DNA of 59,128 bases from Candidatus Cloacimonadota bacterium (GCA_021736135.1 JAIPGO010000012.1:1-59128), one strand, 5' to 3'. Positions 8,412-17,266 are shown, counted from the stretch's first letter. A program made the numbers and translations. Notes: generated by a model not told the origin, from the letters alone.

Positions 8412-8446
8412 AGAAAAGCGGTCTTCCGACCGCTTTTCTTTTTCTC
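8412..8446 (+). terminator. Rho-independent terminator of the hdr-tfr operon
   Basis: A 12-bp perfect stem (AGAAAAGCGGTC) with loop TTCC at 8424-8427, followed by TTTTCT. It begins nine bases after the stop of the last operon gene. Confidence 0.9.
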
Positions 8447-8513
8447 ATTTTCCCAATTACGAATCACAGTTCACTCTTTTACAGAACATAACTGATTCAA
8501 TATCTTGTTATGT

Positions 8514-8568
8514 GGTTTATTCTTTCCGGATTAAACTCCTTTTAGTCAAACAGGAAGGTTTGACCTGC
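8514..8568. repeat. TCAAAC/GTTTGA palindromic repeat, copy 1
   Basis: Two linked small palindromes: TTTCCGGATTAA followed by TCAAACAGGAAGGTTTGACCTGC. The same arrangement occurs at 27641-27699, and the second half recurs at 44987-45010. All copies are intergenic. Confidence 0.6.
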
Positions 8569-8791
8569 TCTATTTAAGACACTGTTCATTATAAACAATT
8601 GAAAAACCGTAAGTTGGATTTTGTTTCGGCAAAATTGTGAACCGCCAGGCATATTTCAAGTCAAATTGCTGAATTGACATAAATTACTTGGTATAAAGCA
8701 TATAACGTCAGATGAATTTTATAATTAAATTCATTAATCTTGCTCTATCAGGGAAAGTATTAAAGTAAATTCAAGTAATAATTAACCATAT

Positions 8792-8919
8792 TTTCTCTAT
8801 CCAAATATCTTTCAGGTAAATTACTATCACCCCGTAGCTGCCCACATCACGTGATAACAAAATAATGTTATCACGTGATGTGGGCAGCTACGAGGTGATA
8901 GTATTCCGGTATAGAGAAA
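8792..8919. repeat. Giant hairpin with 37-nt arms
   Basis: Arms 8822-8858 and 8867-8903 pair at 36 of 37 positions around an 8-base A/T loop (AAAATAAT). The one mismatch becomes a G-U pair if the minus strand is transcribed. A further 9-bp outer stem (8792-8800 with 8911-8919, TTTCTCTAT) encloses it. There is no T-run, so it is not a classical terminator. It resembles the hairpin at 44827-44914 in arm length and loop type, but the arm sequences are unrelated. Confidence 0.85.
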
Positions 8920-9224
8920 TTATTGTCTTTGAGAGATACCTTATAAATATGTCAGGGTAAATAAATCCGGTTCATATTCTCAGCTTCTTGAAAGCTAAGT
9001 TTTTTGAGGGTGTACCATGAAACCGAACAGTCTCCTATTTAGTGACTGTTCAATCTAAAACCTTATCAGGTTTGAATATCTGGTAACTTTTTATGAAAAA
9101 GTGCACATTATTTAACTAATTCTCAGATTAGCAGAATTGACAAACTAATTTTTTACTGAGAAAGTTGAGGGAATATTCATTAGTCCGTAGGGCTTATTTA
9201 TTTGTAGAAAAAGATTTTAATCTT

Positions 9225-9465
9225 CCCCCCATCGACCGGCGGAGCCGGTCGATGGGGGGGGAATTCTTTTGTCATTTTCTTCAATTAAATATCCCCTATG
9301 GGGAAAAGAAAAATAGAAGACCAGAGACACTTCACTTAATGCTCTATAACTAAACCAACTTAAGCCTTTTCTGTCAAAAAAACGTTAACCGGTGCAGTAT
9401 TATTTATTTTATTCAGTATAAGTTATTGAAAAGAGAGCCTGATGTTGAACAGTCTTCCTATTTAA
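9225..9465 (+). repeat. Dispersed G-rich hairpin element, copy 2
   Basis: A perfect 16-bp stem (9225-9240 with 9244-9259; CCCCCC then ATCGACCGGC) with a 3-base loop and extra G at its end. It is followed by AATTAAATATCCCCTATGGGGAAAA (9282-9306) and, after a variable middle, by a conserved tail (about 9410-9465) with ATAAGTTATTGAAAAG and GAACAGTCTTCC. It shares its order of blocks with 1-231. It ends about 70 bases before the next gene. Confidence 0.75.
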
Positions 9466-9536
9466 ACGAACAAGAATAATAAAAGAGAACTTGACTTTAG
9501 TTCCCTGATGTAAAATTTGGAAATTTAGGAGTTATT

Positions 9537-10205
9537 ATGCTGTTAGTATTGAATACGATATTGACTGAAGAAGCCCGTCAGCGCTTTGATGAGCTGATCC
9601 GGGATAGAATATACCCGAAGGTGAAGATAACTATCCGCTATTTGACCGATTACTTCGATGACGCAGAAGATTTTACTCACCTGATCATCGGTGGTTCCAG
9701 TCTCTCTGCCGTGGAGGGAAGTGAATGGGATGAAAAGATATTTTCGTTGCTTCATCATTTCATAAGTAATAACAAAGCTGTTCTGGGATTATGCTATGGA
9801 CATCAGGTACTGGCACGTTTTTTAGGTGGCAGCAGTGTTGTTCGCAAAGCCGTGCGAGCGCAGTATGGATTCCGAAAGATCAGGATTTGTGATAACAGAA
9901 TATTTCAGGGACTGTCTGATTTATATGCTATGGAAGCGCATATTGATGAAGTATGCAATCTTTCAGAAGATTTTGAGATCATTGCCAGCGATGATGAAGG
10001 CTGCATCCAGGGCTTTCAATATCAGGGCAAGCCTGTATGGGGATTACAGTTCCACCCGGAACTCAGTTATTTTGACGGACTGGCTTCCTGGGAACGGCGC
10101 ATTCGCGAGAAACCACATCTGAAGGAGTTTTTCTTTGATCCCGTCCCAAATCATAGAGTGATGGAACAGAACCGTCGGATATTTGAGAATTTTCTGGGTT
10201 TCTAA
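9537..10205 (+). CDS. Class I glutamine amidotransferase (GMP synthase-like)
   Basis: A 222-residue stand-alone GATase1 domain. The nucleophile elbow is GLCYGHQ (Cys near residue 87) and the histidine-glutamate pair is QFHPE near residue 175; HLIIGGSS marks the oxyanion strand. These are the residues needed for glutamine hydrolysis, so the domain should be active. Stand-alone members of this family include GuaA-like amidotransferases and gamma-glutamyl hydrolase-type enzymes of unknown substrate; nothing here decides between them. The start at 9537 has GGAG upstream. It is followed by a predicted outer-membrane protein with a 93-base gap, so co-transcription is not certain. Confidence 0.8.
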   Translation: MLLVLNTILTEEARQRFDELIRDRIYPKVKITIRYLTDYFDDAEDFTHLIIGGSSLSAVEGSEWDEKIFSLLHHFISNNKAVLGLCYGHQVLARFLGGSSVVRKAVRAQYGFRKIRICDNRIFQGLSDLYAMEAHIDEVCNLSEDFEIIASDDEGCIQGFQYQGKPVWGLQFHPELSYFDGLASWERRIREKPHLKEFFFDPVPNHRVMEQNRRIFENFLGF

Positions 10206-10298
10206 ATATCCTGCCACCTTAAATTGCTGTTAAGATCTGCATTATACTTGTCAATTACGTTATAGCAGGTATTTTATCCTTGTGGAGTCGGAATATCA

Positions 10299-11234
10299 AT
10301 GAATAAATCTATATTTATTATCATAGTGATTATAACAGTAAATACGGCGTCAGCCCGGGTTTTTACAAATAATCCGCAGCGAGTACCGGGGAAATATCCC
10401 GGTTTTGCGGATATTTATGCTCCCGGAATAAACTGGGATTATTATGATGAAGATAAAGAACCTGATGATTTTGATTATAATTTTGAATTCTTCCTCTGGT
10501 TTTATGAAAGGATGCTGGGATTTGAAAATGCTTTTACTGGCGTAACTTTTGGCGCTGATTACGGTTTATTTTTCCAGGACCGCAATATCTGGGAAGATGC
10601 CATCGGAAAATTGCTGTTAACTGATAGTGAAGATGCATCTCTTGAAGAAAGTCCCGGAATAAAAGGAAGCTGGTTTTTAAGTCTGAGGATCTGGAAACGG
10701 CTTTGGCTGCGGCCTGGTTTAAAATATCATTACTATAATGCTATACTTGAGATCAGAAATTTTGTCCCTCTTCGCAAAAATATCCCTGATCTTGATAATA
10801 ACCTGACCTTAAACACAAAACTGCAATATCTGGAATTCCCTCTGCTGCTGAGATATGACTTTGCCAAAGATACGGAAGTTGTTCCTTACCTTTCATTTGG
10901 TCCGCAGCTGCATGTTTTCCTTTCAGGTAAAGTTTATTGGGATTACACGGCAGAGCTGGAAAACGGCAACGAATGTTTTAGGGATACAGGAACCTTGAAT
11001 GTTTCAAATCTGGATAATTTTGGTGTCAGCATCTATTCATCTTTGGGTATTACTTACCGGCAGCTTTTCCTGGAGATGAGATTTGAAAGCTGCCTCACCA
11101 AGTTAAATAACATCGACCGGAATCATTATCTAAGTGATGAGTCGGGAAAAACTGATACTTTTCTAATGAATGCCTGTAAATATAAGCAGAGCGCTCTGAG
11201 CCTTAATCTGAGGTTTCATTTTCGGGAAACATAG
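10299..11234 (+). CDS. Predicted outer-membrane beta-barrel protein
   Basis: A 311-residue protein I cannot assign to a named family. Residues 1-19 form a signal peptide ending in ASA. An acidic, aromatic-rich segment follows (DYYDEDKEPDDFDY, about 48-65). From about residue 80 onward there are alternating amphipathic strands (FGADYGLFF, RIWKRLWLRPGLKYHYY, LQYLEFPLLLRYDF, VPYLSFGPQLHVFLSG) ending in SALSLNLRFHF. The terminal aromatic strand and the pattern match small outer-membrane barrels of the OmpW/PorT-like type. Its neighbours do not explain its role. Confidence 0.6.
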   Translation: MNKSIFIIIVIITVNTASARVFTNNPQRVPGKYPGFADIYAPGINWDYYDEDKEPDDFDYNFEFFLWFYERMLGFENAFTGVTFGADYGLFFQDRNIWEDAIGKLLLTDSEDASLEESPGIKGSWFLSLRIWKRLWLRPGLKYHYYNAILEIRNFVPLRKNIPDLDNNLTLNTKLQYLEFPLLLRYDFAKDTEVVPYLSFGPQLHVFLSGKVYWDYTAELENGNECFRDTGTLNVSNLDNFGVSIYSSLGITYRQLFLEMRFESCLTKLNNIDRNHYLSDESGKTDTFLMNACKYKQSALSLNLRFHFRET

Positions 11235-11349
11235 CCTCTTTTTACTGCTATAAACCTGTCAGGAATAAATTTAGCTTGCCATATACCGGGTGTAATAATT
11301 TTTTGGATGTTCACTGAAAGAATCAGTGATGATAGATTAAGGAGAGTGA

Positions 11350-11910
11350 ATGGCAACGACATCAGATATTAGAAATGGCATGATCCTCAATTATAAGAAT
11401 GATCTTTATGAGATCGTTGAGTTTCTGCATGTCAAGCCGGGAAAAGGCGCAGCTTTCGTGAGAACAAAGCTAAAAAATATCAAAACCGGAAAAGTTATTG
11501 ACAATACCTTCCGCACCAGCGAGAAACTGGAGGAAGTTAGAGTTGAAAAACATAAAAAGGAATACCTCTATTCCGATGGCACTTTTTTTGTCTTTATGGA
11601 TGCGGTAACCTATGAACAGATCAACGTTCCCGCTGAAGTAATCGGTGATCTGGAATATTTCCTTATCGAAAATATGGAAGTGGCGATGAAGCTTGATCCT
11701 GATGGTCAGATATTGGGCATTGAGCTTCCAACGGTTGTCATTCAGGAAGTTGCGGAATGCGAACCCAACGTCAAGGGCAATTCCGCATCTGTTAGTGGTA
11801 AAAAAGCAACTACTGATCGGGGTTTATCGATTACTGTTCCTTTCTTTATTGAAGTTGGTGACCAGGTTAAGATCGATACCCGTAATGGCGAATACATAGA
11901 ACGCGTATAA
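11350..11910 (+). CDS. efp: Elongation factor P
   Basis: A 186-residue, full-length EF-P. It relieves ribosome stalling at polyproline. The N-terminal KOW-like domain carries the loop KPGKGAAF with the modifiable lysine at residue 32, equivalent to Lys34 of E. coli. The two OB domains follow (about 65-186), ending in VKIDTRNGEYIERV. No EpmA/EpmB, EarP or YmfI-type modification gene is nearby, so the lysine's modification state cannot be read from here. The start has GGAGAG upstream. It is followed after 15 bases by a small zinc-ribbon gene. Confidence 0.95.
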   Translation: MATTSDIRNGMILNYKNDLYEIVEFLHVKPGKGAAFVRTKLKNIKTGKVIDNTFRTSEKLEEVRVEKHKKEYLYSDGTFFVFMDAVTYEQINVPAEVIGDLEYFLIENMEVAMKLDPDGQILGIELPTVVIQEVAECEPNVKGNSASVSGKKATTDRGLSITVPFFIEVGDQVKIDTRNGEYIERV

Positions 11911-11925
11911 TATAAGGAGTGGCGT

Positions 11926-12132
11926 ATGGCAAAAGGAAGATCATTTGCAGCAAAACTGGCGCATGAGCTCAGTACTGAGGGAAAAGTTATCTGCCCTAAG
12001 TGTAATACAGAGATTAAAAGAATTAAACTTGTTCGGAAGAGACTTTCCAAGGGTAACACCTGGATGCCTCGCTACGAATTCGCTAATATCTGTAAATGCA
12101 ACGAAGCTGACGTGATGAGTGGAAAAGTATAG
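11926..12132 (+). CDS. Small zinc-ribbon-like protein downstream of efp
   Basis: A 68-residue basic protein. It starts MAKGRSFAAKLAHE and holds CPKC near residue 24 and CKC near residue 57, a spacing that could bind one zinc. It lies 15 bases after efp with its own ribosome site (AAGGAG), so it is very likely co-transcribed with it. Its size, charge and partner suggest a ribosome- or RNA-associated role. I do not recognise a characterised family, and the function is unknown. Confidence 0.72.
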   Translation: MAKGRSFAAKLAHELSTEGKVICPKCNTEIKRIKLVRKRLSKGNTWMPRYEFANICKCNEADVMSGKV

Positions 12133-12150
12133 ATACGAAATTTCTCTCAA

Positions 12151-12196
12151 AAAATAATTAACCCCGGATGTTCCTCCGGGGTTAATTATTTAATTA
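12151..12196. terminator. Bidirectional terminator between convergent genes
   Basis: A 16-bp stem (12153-12168 with 12175-12190, core ACCCCGGA) with a 6-base loop. An A-run precedes it (a T-run for minus-strand transcripts), and TTTAATTAG follows on the plus strand. It lies 20 bases after the efp operon. Confidence 0.8.
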
Positions 12197-12403
12197 GTAT
12201 AAATCCGTTTTGTGCAGCAGCACCTTACCACTGATATTCTGTCATTTTTTGGCAGAATATTTCATTCGTGGTAATCCTTCTTCTCTTCCTTCCGCGCTTT
12301 CCGCGGTTCAAATTCTTCTTTTTTGGTTCTGGCTTGTCCAGGTTAGGCTTTTGCGAAGAGTCGTATGGTTCTAACTTCTCTGTGCCAGTGACATGTGGCT
12401 ATT

Positions 12404-12437
12404 TGTGAAATCCTATTGCACAAAGTGGGTTAAAACC
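12404..12437. repeat. 33-base dispersed repeat, copy 1
   Basis: TGTGAAATCCTATTG, then ACAAAG, then GGTTTAAA-like bases. It is almost identical to 44670-44702. It lies in the 296-base gap between the terminator and the next gene. Otherwise I see nothing in that gap beyond a pyrimidine-rich stretch. Confidence 0.6.
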
Positions 12438-12486
12438 TTCCCTGTTCCTGCTAATGATCTGGAATTAACTGACAGTATCCATATTT

Positions 12487-13122
12487 CTATTTTAAGGACT
12501 GGCTGATACCTTCTTCCACGGCTTTTATGAGATCAATGAGATACTGCCGGTTGGTGCGGGATAGATATTGCTGGTTTTCAATGAAATCCAGGATCAGATG
12601 ATAAATAAAGTGGCGGTTATGCAGAGCAATATAGCGCGAAGTGATCATGTGCTTTTGTTGAATGATCTTTTCCTCTTCCAGGAGGCTGTTACGCAGCTTG
12701 TTTATCTTTTCCTGGTAGGTTATCTCAAGGTCAGTAAGGTATTTCCGGTTAATTTCATCAACTCCGCCGTTAACCAGATCATTGAGTTCAATTTCGTGAG
12801 GTTTAATATAGTCGAAAACCAGCCTGATGGCAATTTCCCTTTCTTTATCATTGCAGTCCTGCGTCTGGGCTATGATACTACGCATGGCAGAGCATTCCAT
12901 AGTCAAGTCAAGTAGATATTTACTGAATTTATCGGCATCCTTGATAGAAGCATCCATATTTTTTGCTATATTATTAAAAACACTCAGCAGATCAATGGTA
13001 CTGATAATATTCTGATCAAGTTCATCGAGAAAGGCGATATTATTCTTATTTTGCTGACTGGAAACAGGATACGCCGGAACCAGCAGCAGCAGGCAGCATA
13101 TAATGAGTAGAGTATTTTTCAA
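12487..13122 (-). CDS. Secreted or periplasmic helical protein of unknown function
   Basis: A 211-residue protein with a clear signal peptide (MKNTLLIICCLLLLVPAYPVSS). The mature part is almost wholly helical and charged, with two cysteines (about 76 and 89). A possible coiled coil runs from about 115 to 165 (EINRKYLTDLEITYQEKINK). The start is TTG at 13122, supported by GGAGG five bases upstream. It follows the rplS terminator, so it is probably its own unit. I do not recognise a family. Confidence 0.65.
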   Translation of the reverse strand: MKNTLLIICCLLLLVPAYPVSSQQNKNNIAFLDELDQNIISTIDLLSVFNNIAKNMDASIKDADKFSKYLLDLTMECSAMRSIIAQTQDCNDKEREIAIRLVFDYIKPHEIELNDLVNGGVDEINRKYLTDLEITYQEKINKLRNSLLEEEKIIQQKHMITSRYIALHNRHFIYHLILDFIENQQYLSRTNRQYLIDLIKAVEEGISQSLK

Positions 13123-13138
13123 AATATCCTCCGGTTAA

Positions 13139-13166
13139 ATAAAAAAGGGAGCCGGAAGCTCCCTTT
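13139..13166 (-). terminator. Rho-independent terminator after rplS
   Basis: Stem AAAGGGAGC (13144-13152 paired with 13158-13166) followed on the minus strand by seven T. It closes the long translation gene block. Confidence 0.88.
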
Positions 13167-13173
13167 CTATGGA

Positions 13174-13521
13174 TTAGTAGCGTTTTTTCTCTTTAACACG
13201 GGCAGCTTTACCTTTCACTCTTCTTAGGTAGAAGAGTTTAGCGCGGCGTACACGACCCATGCGGACGACTTCGATCTTGCTGATGTGAGGAGAATGAAAT
13301 GGAAAAATTCTTTCAACAGCAATGCCTCCTGAAATTTTACGCACTGTAAATGTATGGGAGATTTTCTCTCCTCTTCTCTGGATCACAATCCCTTGAAAAA
13401 CCTGGATTCTCTCCTTGGCGCCTTCCTTGATGAGATAATGCACCTTAATGGTATCACCAACCCGGAATTCAGGATGTTCGGTTTGCAATTGATCCGCAGT
13501 AGCTTCATGAATGATATTCAT
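13174..13521 (-). CDS. rplS: 50S ribosomal protein L19
   Basis: A 115-residue L19, a 50S protein at the interface with the 30S subunit. It begins [20 protein letters not shown] and ends [18 protein letters not shown]. The start at 13521 was chosen over an upstream ATG at 13635, because GGAGG lies just before it and the usual L19 length begins here. The gene slightly overlaps nothing; its upstream neighbour ends 10 bases away. The order rpsP-khpA-rimM-trmD-(methyltransferase)-rplS is a classical bacterial cluster. It is the last gene before a terminator. Confidence 0.96.
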   Translation of the reverse strand: MNIIHEATADQLQTEHPEFRVGDTIKVHYLIKEGAKERIQVFQGIVIQRRGEKISHTFTVRKISGGIAVERIFPFHSPHISKIEVVRMGRVRRAKLFYLRRVKGKAARVKEKKRY

Positions 13522-13531
13522 GTTACCTCCT

Positions 13532-14095
13532 TTATTTTTCGGAAAGTAACCGATCCAGAATAATAGCAGCAGCACTTCTGACTGAGAGGTGATTATAATT
13601 AGAAATCCCTTGTATTGGCTCCAGAATATAATCACTTTCGGTCAGTATTTCTTCAGTAAGTCCGTTCCCCGTCCCGAATAAGATCAGACAGGGTCTTTCA
13701 GACGTAATTAACTCTTTTTTGAGATGGGCAAAACTGGTTTGATCATCCCTGATTACAGCAGTCGTGCTGACTACAACAGGATCGAGCTTTTCCTGTGAAA
13801 ATATCGTTTTCTTTGTTTCAGTCAGAGAGGGTGAATATGCAATTCCCGCTAATGCCTGGTTGCGGTCAGGATTATATTTTATGGCAGCCTCCGTATTCCA
13901 GAAAGCCAGAATGCGATTAAGCATTTCCTGCTGGCTGGCAAGCGGAGTGACCAAAAAATATTTTCTGATCCCGAAAGTAAGGCAAGTCCGGGCAATATCG
14001 TGTATGTCCAGATTCGTGATGGAAGTATTCACGGTCTCCCTGAATTTATTATAAACAGGATAATGTATCAGTGCCAGATAAATATTATTCTTCAT
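13532..14095 (-). CDS. SPOUT-like RNA methyltransferase (COG4752 type)
   Basis: A 187-residue protein of the family COG4752/PF09936. It opens [15 protein letters not shown]. Near the C-terminus it has the SAM-binding trefoil-knot signatures [10 protein letters not shown] (about 138) and [19 protein letters not shown] (about 165-185), as in SPOUT methyltransferases. The substrate of this family is not known to me; RNA is inferred from the fold. It starts inside the 3' end of trmD (11-base overlap), and linkage of this family to trmD/rplS supports an RNA-modification role. Confidence 0.84.
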   Translation of the reverse strand: MKNNIYLALIHYPVYNKFRETVNTSITNLDIHDIARTCLTFGIRKYFLVTPLASQQEMLNRILAFWNTEAAIKYNPDRNQALAGIAYSPSLTETKKTIFSQEKLDPVVVSTTAVIRDDQTSFAHLKKELITSERPCLILFGTGNGLTEEILTESDYILEPIQGISNYNHLSVRSAAAIILDRLLSEK

Positions 14096-14765
14096 CGAGC
14101 AGATCAGGTCTGATTCTTCTGGTCAATTCCCAGGCTTTGTTTTCCCGCCAGGCTGCTATTAATTTATGATTACCATTAAGTAGAACTTGCGGTACCGGTA
14201 AACCCTCGAATTCGGATGGACGCGTATATTGGGGGCATCCGAGCAGACCATCCTGGTGAGAATCCGTCAAGGCGGATTCCATATCGCCCAGAACTTCATC
14301 CTGCAGCCGGGCAACAGCATCAATCAGTACCATGGCCGGTAATTCTCCTCCGGAAAGCACATAATCTCCGATGGAAAATTCTTCGGTAACAAAGGCATCT
14401 CTGATGCGTTGATCTATCCCTTTATAATGTCCGCAGATGATGATGATTTCCTCAATCTGACAGAGACGGTTAATATGGGTCTGTTTGAGCAAGGGTGCTT
14501 GTGGCGTAAAGAAAATCACCGGTATTTCCTTTTCCTGGAAATGCAGGCTTTTCAACGCGGCCAGAATTGGTTCTGGTCTAAGCACCATCCCGGCACCACC
14601 ACCATAAGGATAATCGTCAACCTGATGGTAATTGCCCATACCGAAATCACGAAGATTAACGAAATTGATTTCAATTGCGCCTTTTTTACGGGCACGGCTG
14701 ACAATGCTAACTTCCAGAAAGGAAGTGAATGCTTCCGGAAACAGAGTAATCACATTAATGATCAT
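14085..14765 (-). CDS. trmD: tRNA (guanine-N1)-methyltransferase
   Basis: A 226-residue TrmD, which makes m1G37 in tRNAs and prevents frameshifting. Signatures are YGGGAGMVLRPEPI, CGHYKGIDQR, IGDYVLSGGELPAMVLIDA and the C-terminal TRPSEFEGLPVPQVLLNGNH. The start is ATG at 14765, which shares ATGA with the rimM stop. A longer frame to 14804 lacks a ribosome site and does not resemble TrmD. Confidence 0.96.
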   Translation of the reverse strand: MIINVITLFPEAFTSFLEVSIVSRARKKGAIEINFVNLRDFGMGNYHQVDDYPYGGGAGMVLRPEPILAALKSLHFQEKEIPVIFFTPQAPLLKQTHINRLCQIEEIIIICGHYKGIDQRIRDAFVTEEFSIGDYVLSGGELPAMVLIDAVARLQDEVLGDMESALTDSHQDGLLGCPQYTRPSEFEGLPVPQVLLNGNHKLIAAWRENKAWELTRRIRPDLLDEE

Positions 14766-15277
14766 AAGTTGAGTAAATCCTCGATATTCCGGAAAACGAT
14801 GCATCCTGCCTTTTTATCAAGGGAAACAACATACTGTTCAACGTCCGGGATCATTACTTCCCGTCCGTCGGCAGTTTCCACCACAATAAGATCCGTTGCT
14901 CCAAAGCATTGTACATCAGTTATTTTCCCCAGAACAGCATCATTAAACACTGCCGTAAGTCCAATGATATAATCATCTTCATACTGGCTGTGCAGTTGCT
15001 CAATATCTTCAGCCGGCAGGCACACGGAAACCTTACGGGCTTCTCTGACTTCGTCAGTCACATCTGTTTCCACCAGGCTTAACCAGATATTTTTATCCTC
15101 TCTGATACAATCTATGGTCACAAAACGCACTCTATAATCTGCAAAGATCAAAAAAAATTCTTTCTTACTAAAATAAAAGGGCAGAAAATTCCGATCAGGC
15201 TTAAAAAGCAGGAAATCCGGATTATCTTTCTGTGGAATACCCAGTTTCCCTATCGGAATCAGGTCTTTTATGGTCAT
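14762..15277 (-). CDS. rimM: 16S rRNA-processing protein RimM
   Basis: A 171-residue RimM, a 30S assembly factor. The N-terminal domain (about 1-85) is diverged: the usual GRLGRPHG stretch reads IGKLGIPQ. The C-terminal PRC-barrel is typical (YIIGLTAVFNDAVLGKITDV, then DLIVVETADGREVMIPDVEQYV). Its position between khpA (1 base apart) and trmD (ATGA overlap) is diagnostic. Confidence 0.92.
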   Translation of the reverse strand: MTIKDLIPIGKLGIPQKDNPDFLLFKPDRNFLPFYFSKKEFFLIFADYRVRFVTIDCIREDKNIWLSLVETDVTDEVREARKVSVCLPAEDIEQLHSQYEDDYIIGLTAVFNDAVLGKITDVQCFGATDLIVVETADGREVMIPDVEQYVVSLDKKAGCIVFRNIEDLLNL

Positions 15278-15508
15278 TTATTCAATTATTTCGAGAACAG
15301 CCCTTTTACCCTGTCTGGCAGAGACGGCATTGAGAATAGTCCGGATTGCACCGGCTGTACGTCCCTTTTTTCCAATTATTTTACCAATATCAGCTTTATC
15401 AGCTCTAAGTTCGAAAATAGTTACTTTATCTCCGACGACTTCAGTAACTTCGATAGTAGCCGGATCATCCACAAGAGCTTTAACTACGAATTCAATCAAC
15501 TCTTTCAT
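15278..15508 (-). CDS. khpA: KH-domain RNA-binding protein KhpA
   Basis: A 76-residue single KH domain. The GxxG loop lies in [19 protein letters not shown] near residues 43-60. KhpA works with KhpB in RNA binding and envelope control in other bacteria. The start at 15508 ([16 protein letters not shown]) is chosen because AAGGAG lies just before it. It overlaps the rpsP 3' end by 17 bases. Confidence 0.93.
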   Translation of the reverse strand: MKELIEFVVKALVDDPATIEVTEVVGDKVTIFELRADKADIGKIIGKKGRTAGAIRTILNAVSARQGKRAVLEIIE

Positions 15509-15860
15509 ATTCGGCTCCTTCTTCAGGGATAATTTCAGCAGTTTCAGTTTCGCTGATTTCAACAGCTACCGGAACCGTTTCCTCTTCCGCTTTTGCGGTG
15601 AATTTCATTGTATGCCATTTTTGCAGCACTCCTGCTTTCCGCAGTAGTGAACGTACAGTATCTGAAGGCTGAGCGCCAACGCCAAGCCAGTAAAGAGCTC
15701 TATCCGACTCTATTTTAAGTGTCAGCGGATCAGTTTTGGGATCGTAATAGCCAATATTTTCCAGGTAGGCTCCATCCCTTTTCTTCCTTGAATCCACTGC
15801 TACTATACGATAAAAGGGCTTATCTATCGTGCCCATTCTTTTCAGTCTCAGTTTTACCAT
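15492..15860 (-). CDS. rpsP: 30S ribosomal protein S16
   Basis: A 122-residue S16. It begins [20 protein letters not shown] and carries [17 protein letters not shown] and [17 protein letters not shown]. The last ~40 residues are an acidic tail ([18 protein letters not shown]) beyond the conserved core. The start at 15860 is supported by AAGGAG; an upstream in-frame ATG at 15950 would overlap ffh and is rejected. Confidence 0.95.
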   Translation of the reverse strand: MVKLRLKRMGTIDKPFYRIVAVDSRKKRDGAYLENIGYYDPKTDPLTLKIESDRALYWLGVGAQPSDTVRSLLRKAGVLQKWHTMKFTAKAEEETVPVAVEISETETAEIIPEEGAEYERVD

Positions 15861-15930
15861 ATAAACTCCTTTTTCCATATCAGAAATATTAAGATATTTT
15901 TTTTCAAGCACCTTTTCCGTCAAGTAAAAA

Positions 15931-17256
15931 CTAAAAGGGGAAAGCACCACTTTTCAAAAACTTAGGGTTATTAAATTTCTTCATCATCAACTTCATCTGC
16001 TCAAATTGTTTGAGGAGACGGTTTACCTGCTGCACACTGGTTCCACTACCCTGGGCAATTCTTTTACGGCGGCTGCCATTGATCAGGGTCGGTTTTTCAC
16101 GTTCCCGCGCTGTCATGGATAGAATGATAGCCTCAATGTGCTTCATTTCCTTTTCATCAACATTGATATTTTTCATTGCTTTACTGTTCATTCCCGGCAT
16201 CATACCCAGCAGTTGCTCCATAGAACCCATTTTTTTCAATTGGGCAAGCTGGTTAAGAAAATCAGTAAATGTAAACTGGTTTTTACGCATCTTATCTGCC
16301 AGTTTCTGAGCTTCTTCTTCATCAATGCTTTTTTCCGCTTTTTCGATCAGCGTAAGTATATCGCCCATTCCCAGTATTCTGGAAGCCATACGATCTGAAT
16401 GAAATTCTTCCAGATCACTGATCTTTTCACCCATTCCCACATAAGTAACCGGTTTACCGGTAACAGCTTTGATGGAAAGAGCAGCACCACCACGGGCGTC
16501 GCTATCCATTTTTGTTAGTATTACTCCGGAGAATTCCAGTTGATCATTAAACTCACGCGCCACGTTTACGGCATCCTGACCGGTCATTGCATCCGCAACG
16601 AATAGTATGTAATCCGGTTGCACAACTTTTTTTACTTCCCGTAATTCCTGCATAAGTTTTTCATCTATATGCAGCCTTCCGGCAGTATCAAATATTAAGA
16701 GGTTAAGGTTTTCCTTTTCAGCAAATTTTAGCGCTTTACTGGCGATTTTTGCCACATTTCGGGAACTATCCGTAAATATGGGTATATCCAGTTGTTTGCC
16801 CAGAACCCGCAATTGTTCTATCGCTGCCGGTCGGTAAATATCACAAGCTACCAGCAGCGGTCTGATTCCCGTAAACTTCTTACGGGCAAGACTTGCCAGC
16901 TTTGCCGTTGTCGTGGTTTTGCCGGAACCCTGCAAGCCAACCATAATTATAGTATTAATTCTGTTGCTATCCATAGACAGTTTAAAATTACCCGTGTCCA
17001 TCAGGGCAATTAACTGTTCATGCACAATCTTTACAACCTGGTGACCGGGAGTGAGACTTTTCATCACTTCCTGTCCGACAGCTTTTTCGGAAACCTGCTG
17101 CACGAAATTCTTTACTATCTTAAAGTTAACATCCGCTTCCAGTAGAGCACGTTTGATTTCGCGCATCGCTTCGCTGATATTATCTTCGGATAGTTTTCCC
17201 CGTCCCTTCAGTTTGCGGAAAATACCGTCAAATTTCTCCTGTAAGCTGTTAAACAT
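15931..17256 (-). CDS. ffh: Signal recognition particle GTPase Ffh
   Basis: A 441-residue Ffh, which recognises signal sequences on nascent chains with 4.5S RNA. The N domain (1-90) is followed by the G domain with P-loop [15 protein letters not shown] near 107, DTAGRLHID near 190, [14 protein letters not shown] near 248 and [12 protein letters not shown]. The methionine-rich M domain (about 300-435) includes [12 protein letters not shown] and [15 protein letters not shown]. It follows rpe by 10 bases. No 4.5S RNA gene is visible here. Confidence 0.97.
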   Translation of the reverse strand: MFNSLQEKFDGIFRKLKGRGKLSEDNISEAMREIKRALLEADVNFKIVKNFVQQVSEKAVGQEVMKSLTPGHQVVKIVHEQLIALMDTGNFKLSMDSNRINTIIMVGLQGSGKTTTTAKLASLARKKFTGIRPLLVACDIYRPAAIEQLRVLGKQLDIPIFTDSSRNVAKIASKALKFAEKENLNLLIFDTAGRLHIDEKLMQELREVKKVVQPDYILFVADAMTGQDAVNVAREFNDQLEFSGVILTKMDSDARGGAALSIKAVTGKPVTYVGMGEKISDLEEFHSDRMASRILGMGDILTLIEKAEKSIDEEEAQKLADKMRKNQFTFTDFLNQLAQLKKMGSMEQLLGMMPGMNSKAMKNINVDEKEMKHIEAIILSMTAREREKPTLINGSRRKRIAQGSGTSVQQVNRLLKQFEQMKLMMKKFNNPKFLKSGAFPF

Positions 17257-17266
17257 GATTTTCCTG

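Larger units (their letters stand above)
8447..9536. other. Gene-free repeat island 1
   Basis: About 1.1 kb with no supportable gene. It holds the TCAAAC palindromic element (8514-8568), a giant hairpin (8822-8903), a GAACAGTC hairpin (about 9026-9053) and the G-rich hairpin element with tail (9225-9465). A 62-codon frame at 9165-9353 merely reads through the G-rich hairpin and is not credible as a gene. Confidence 0.6.

Noticed and set aside
9165-9353. A 62-codon plus-strand reading frame
   Set aside because: It runs straight through the G-rich hairpin element and has no ribosome site or recognisable product.
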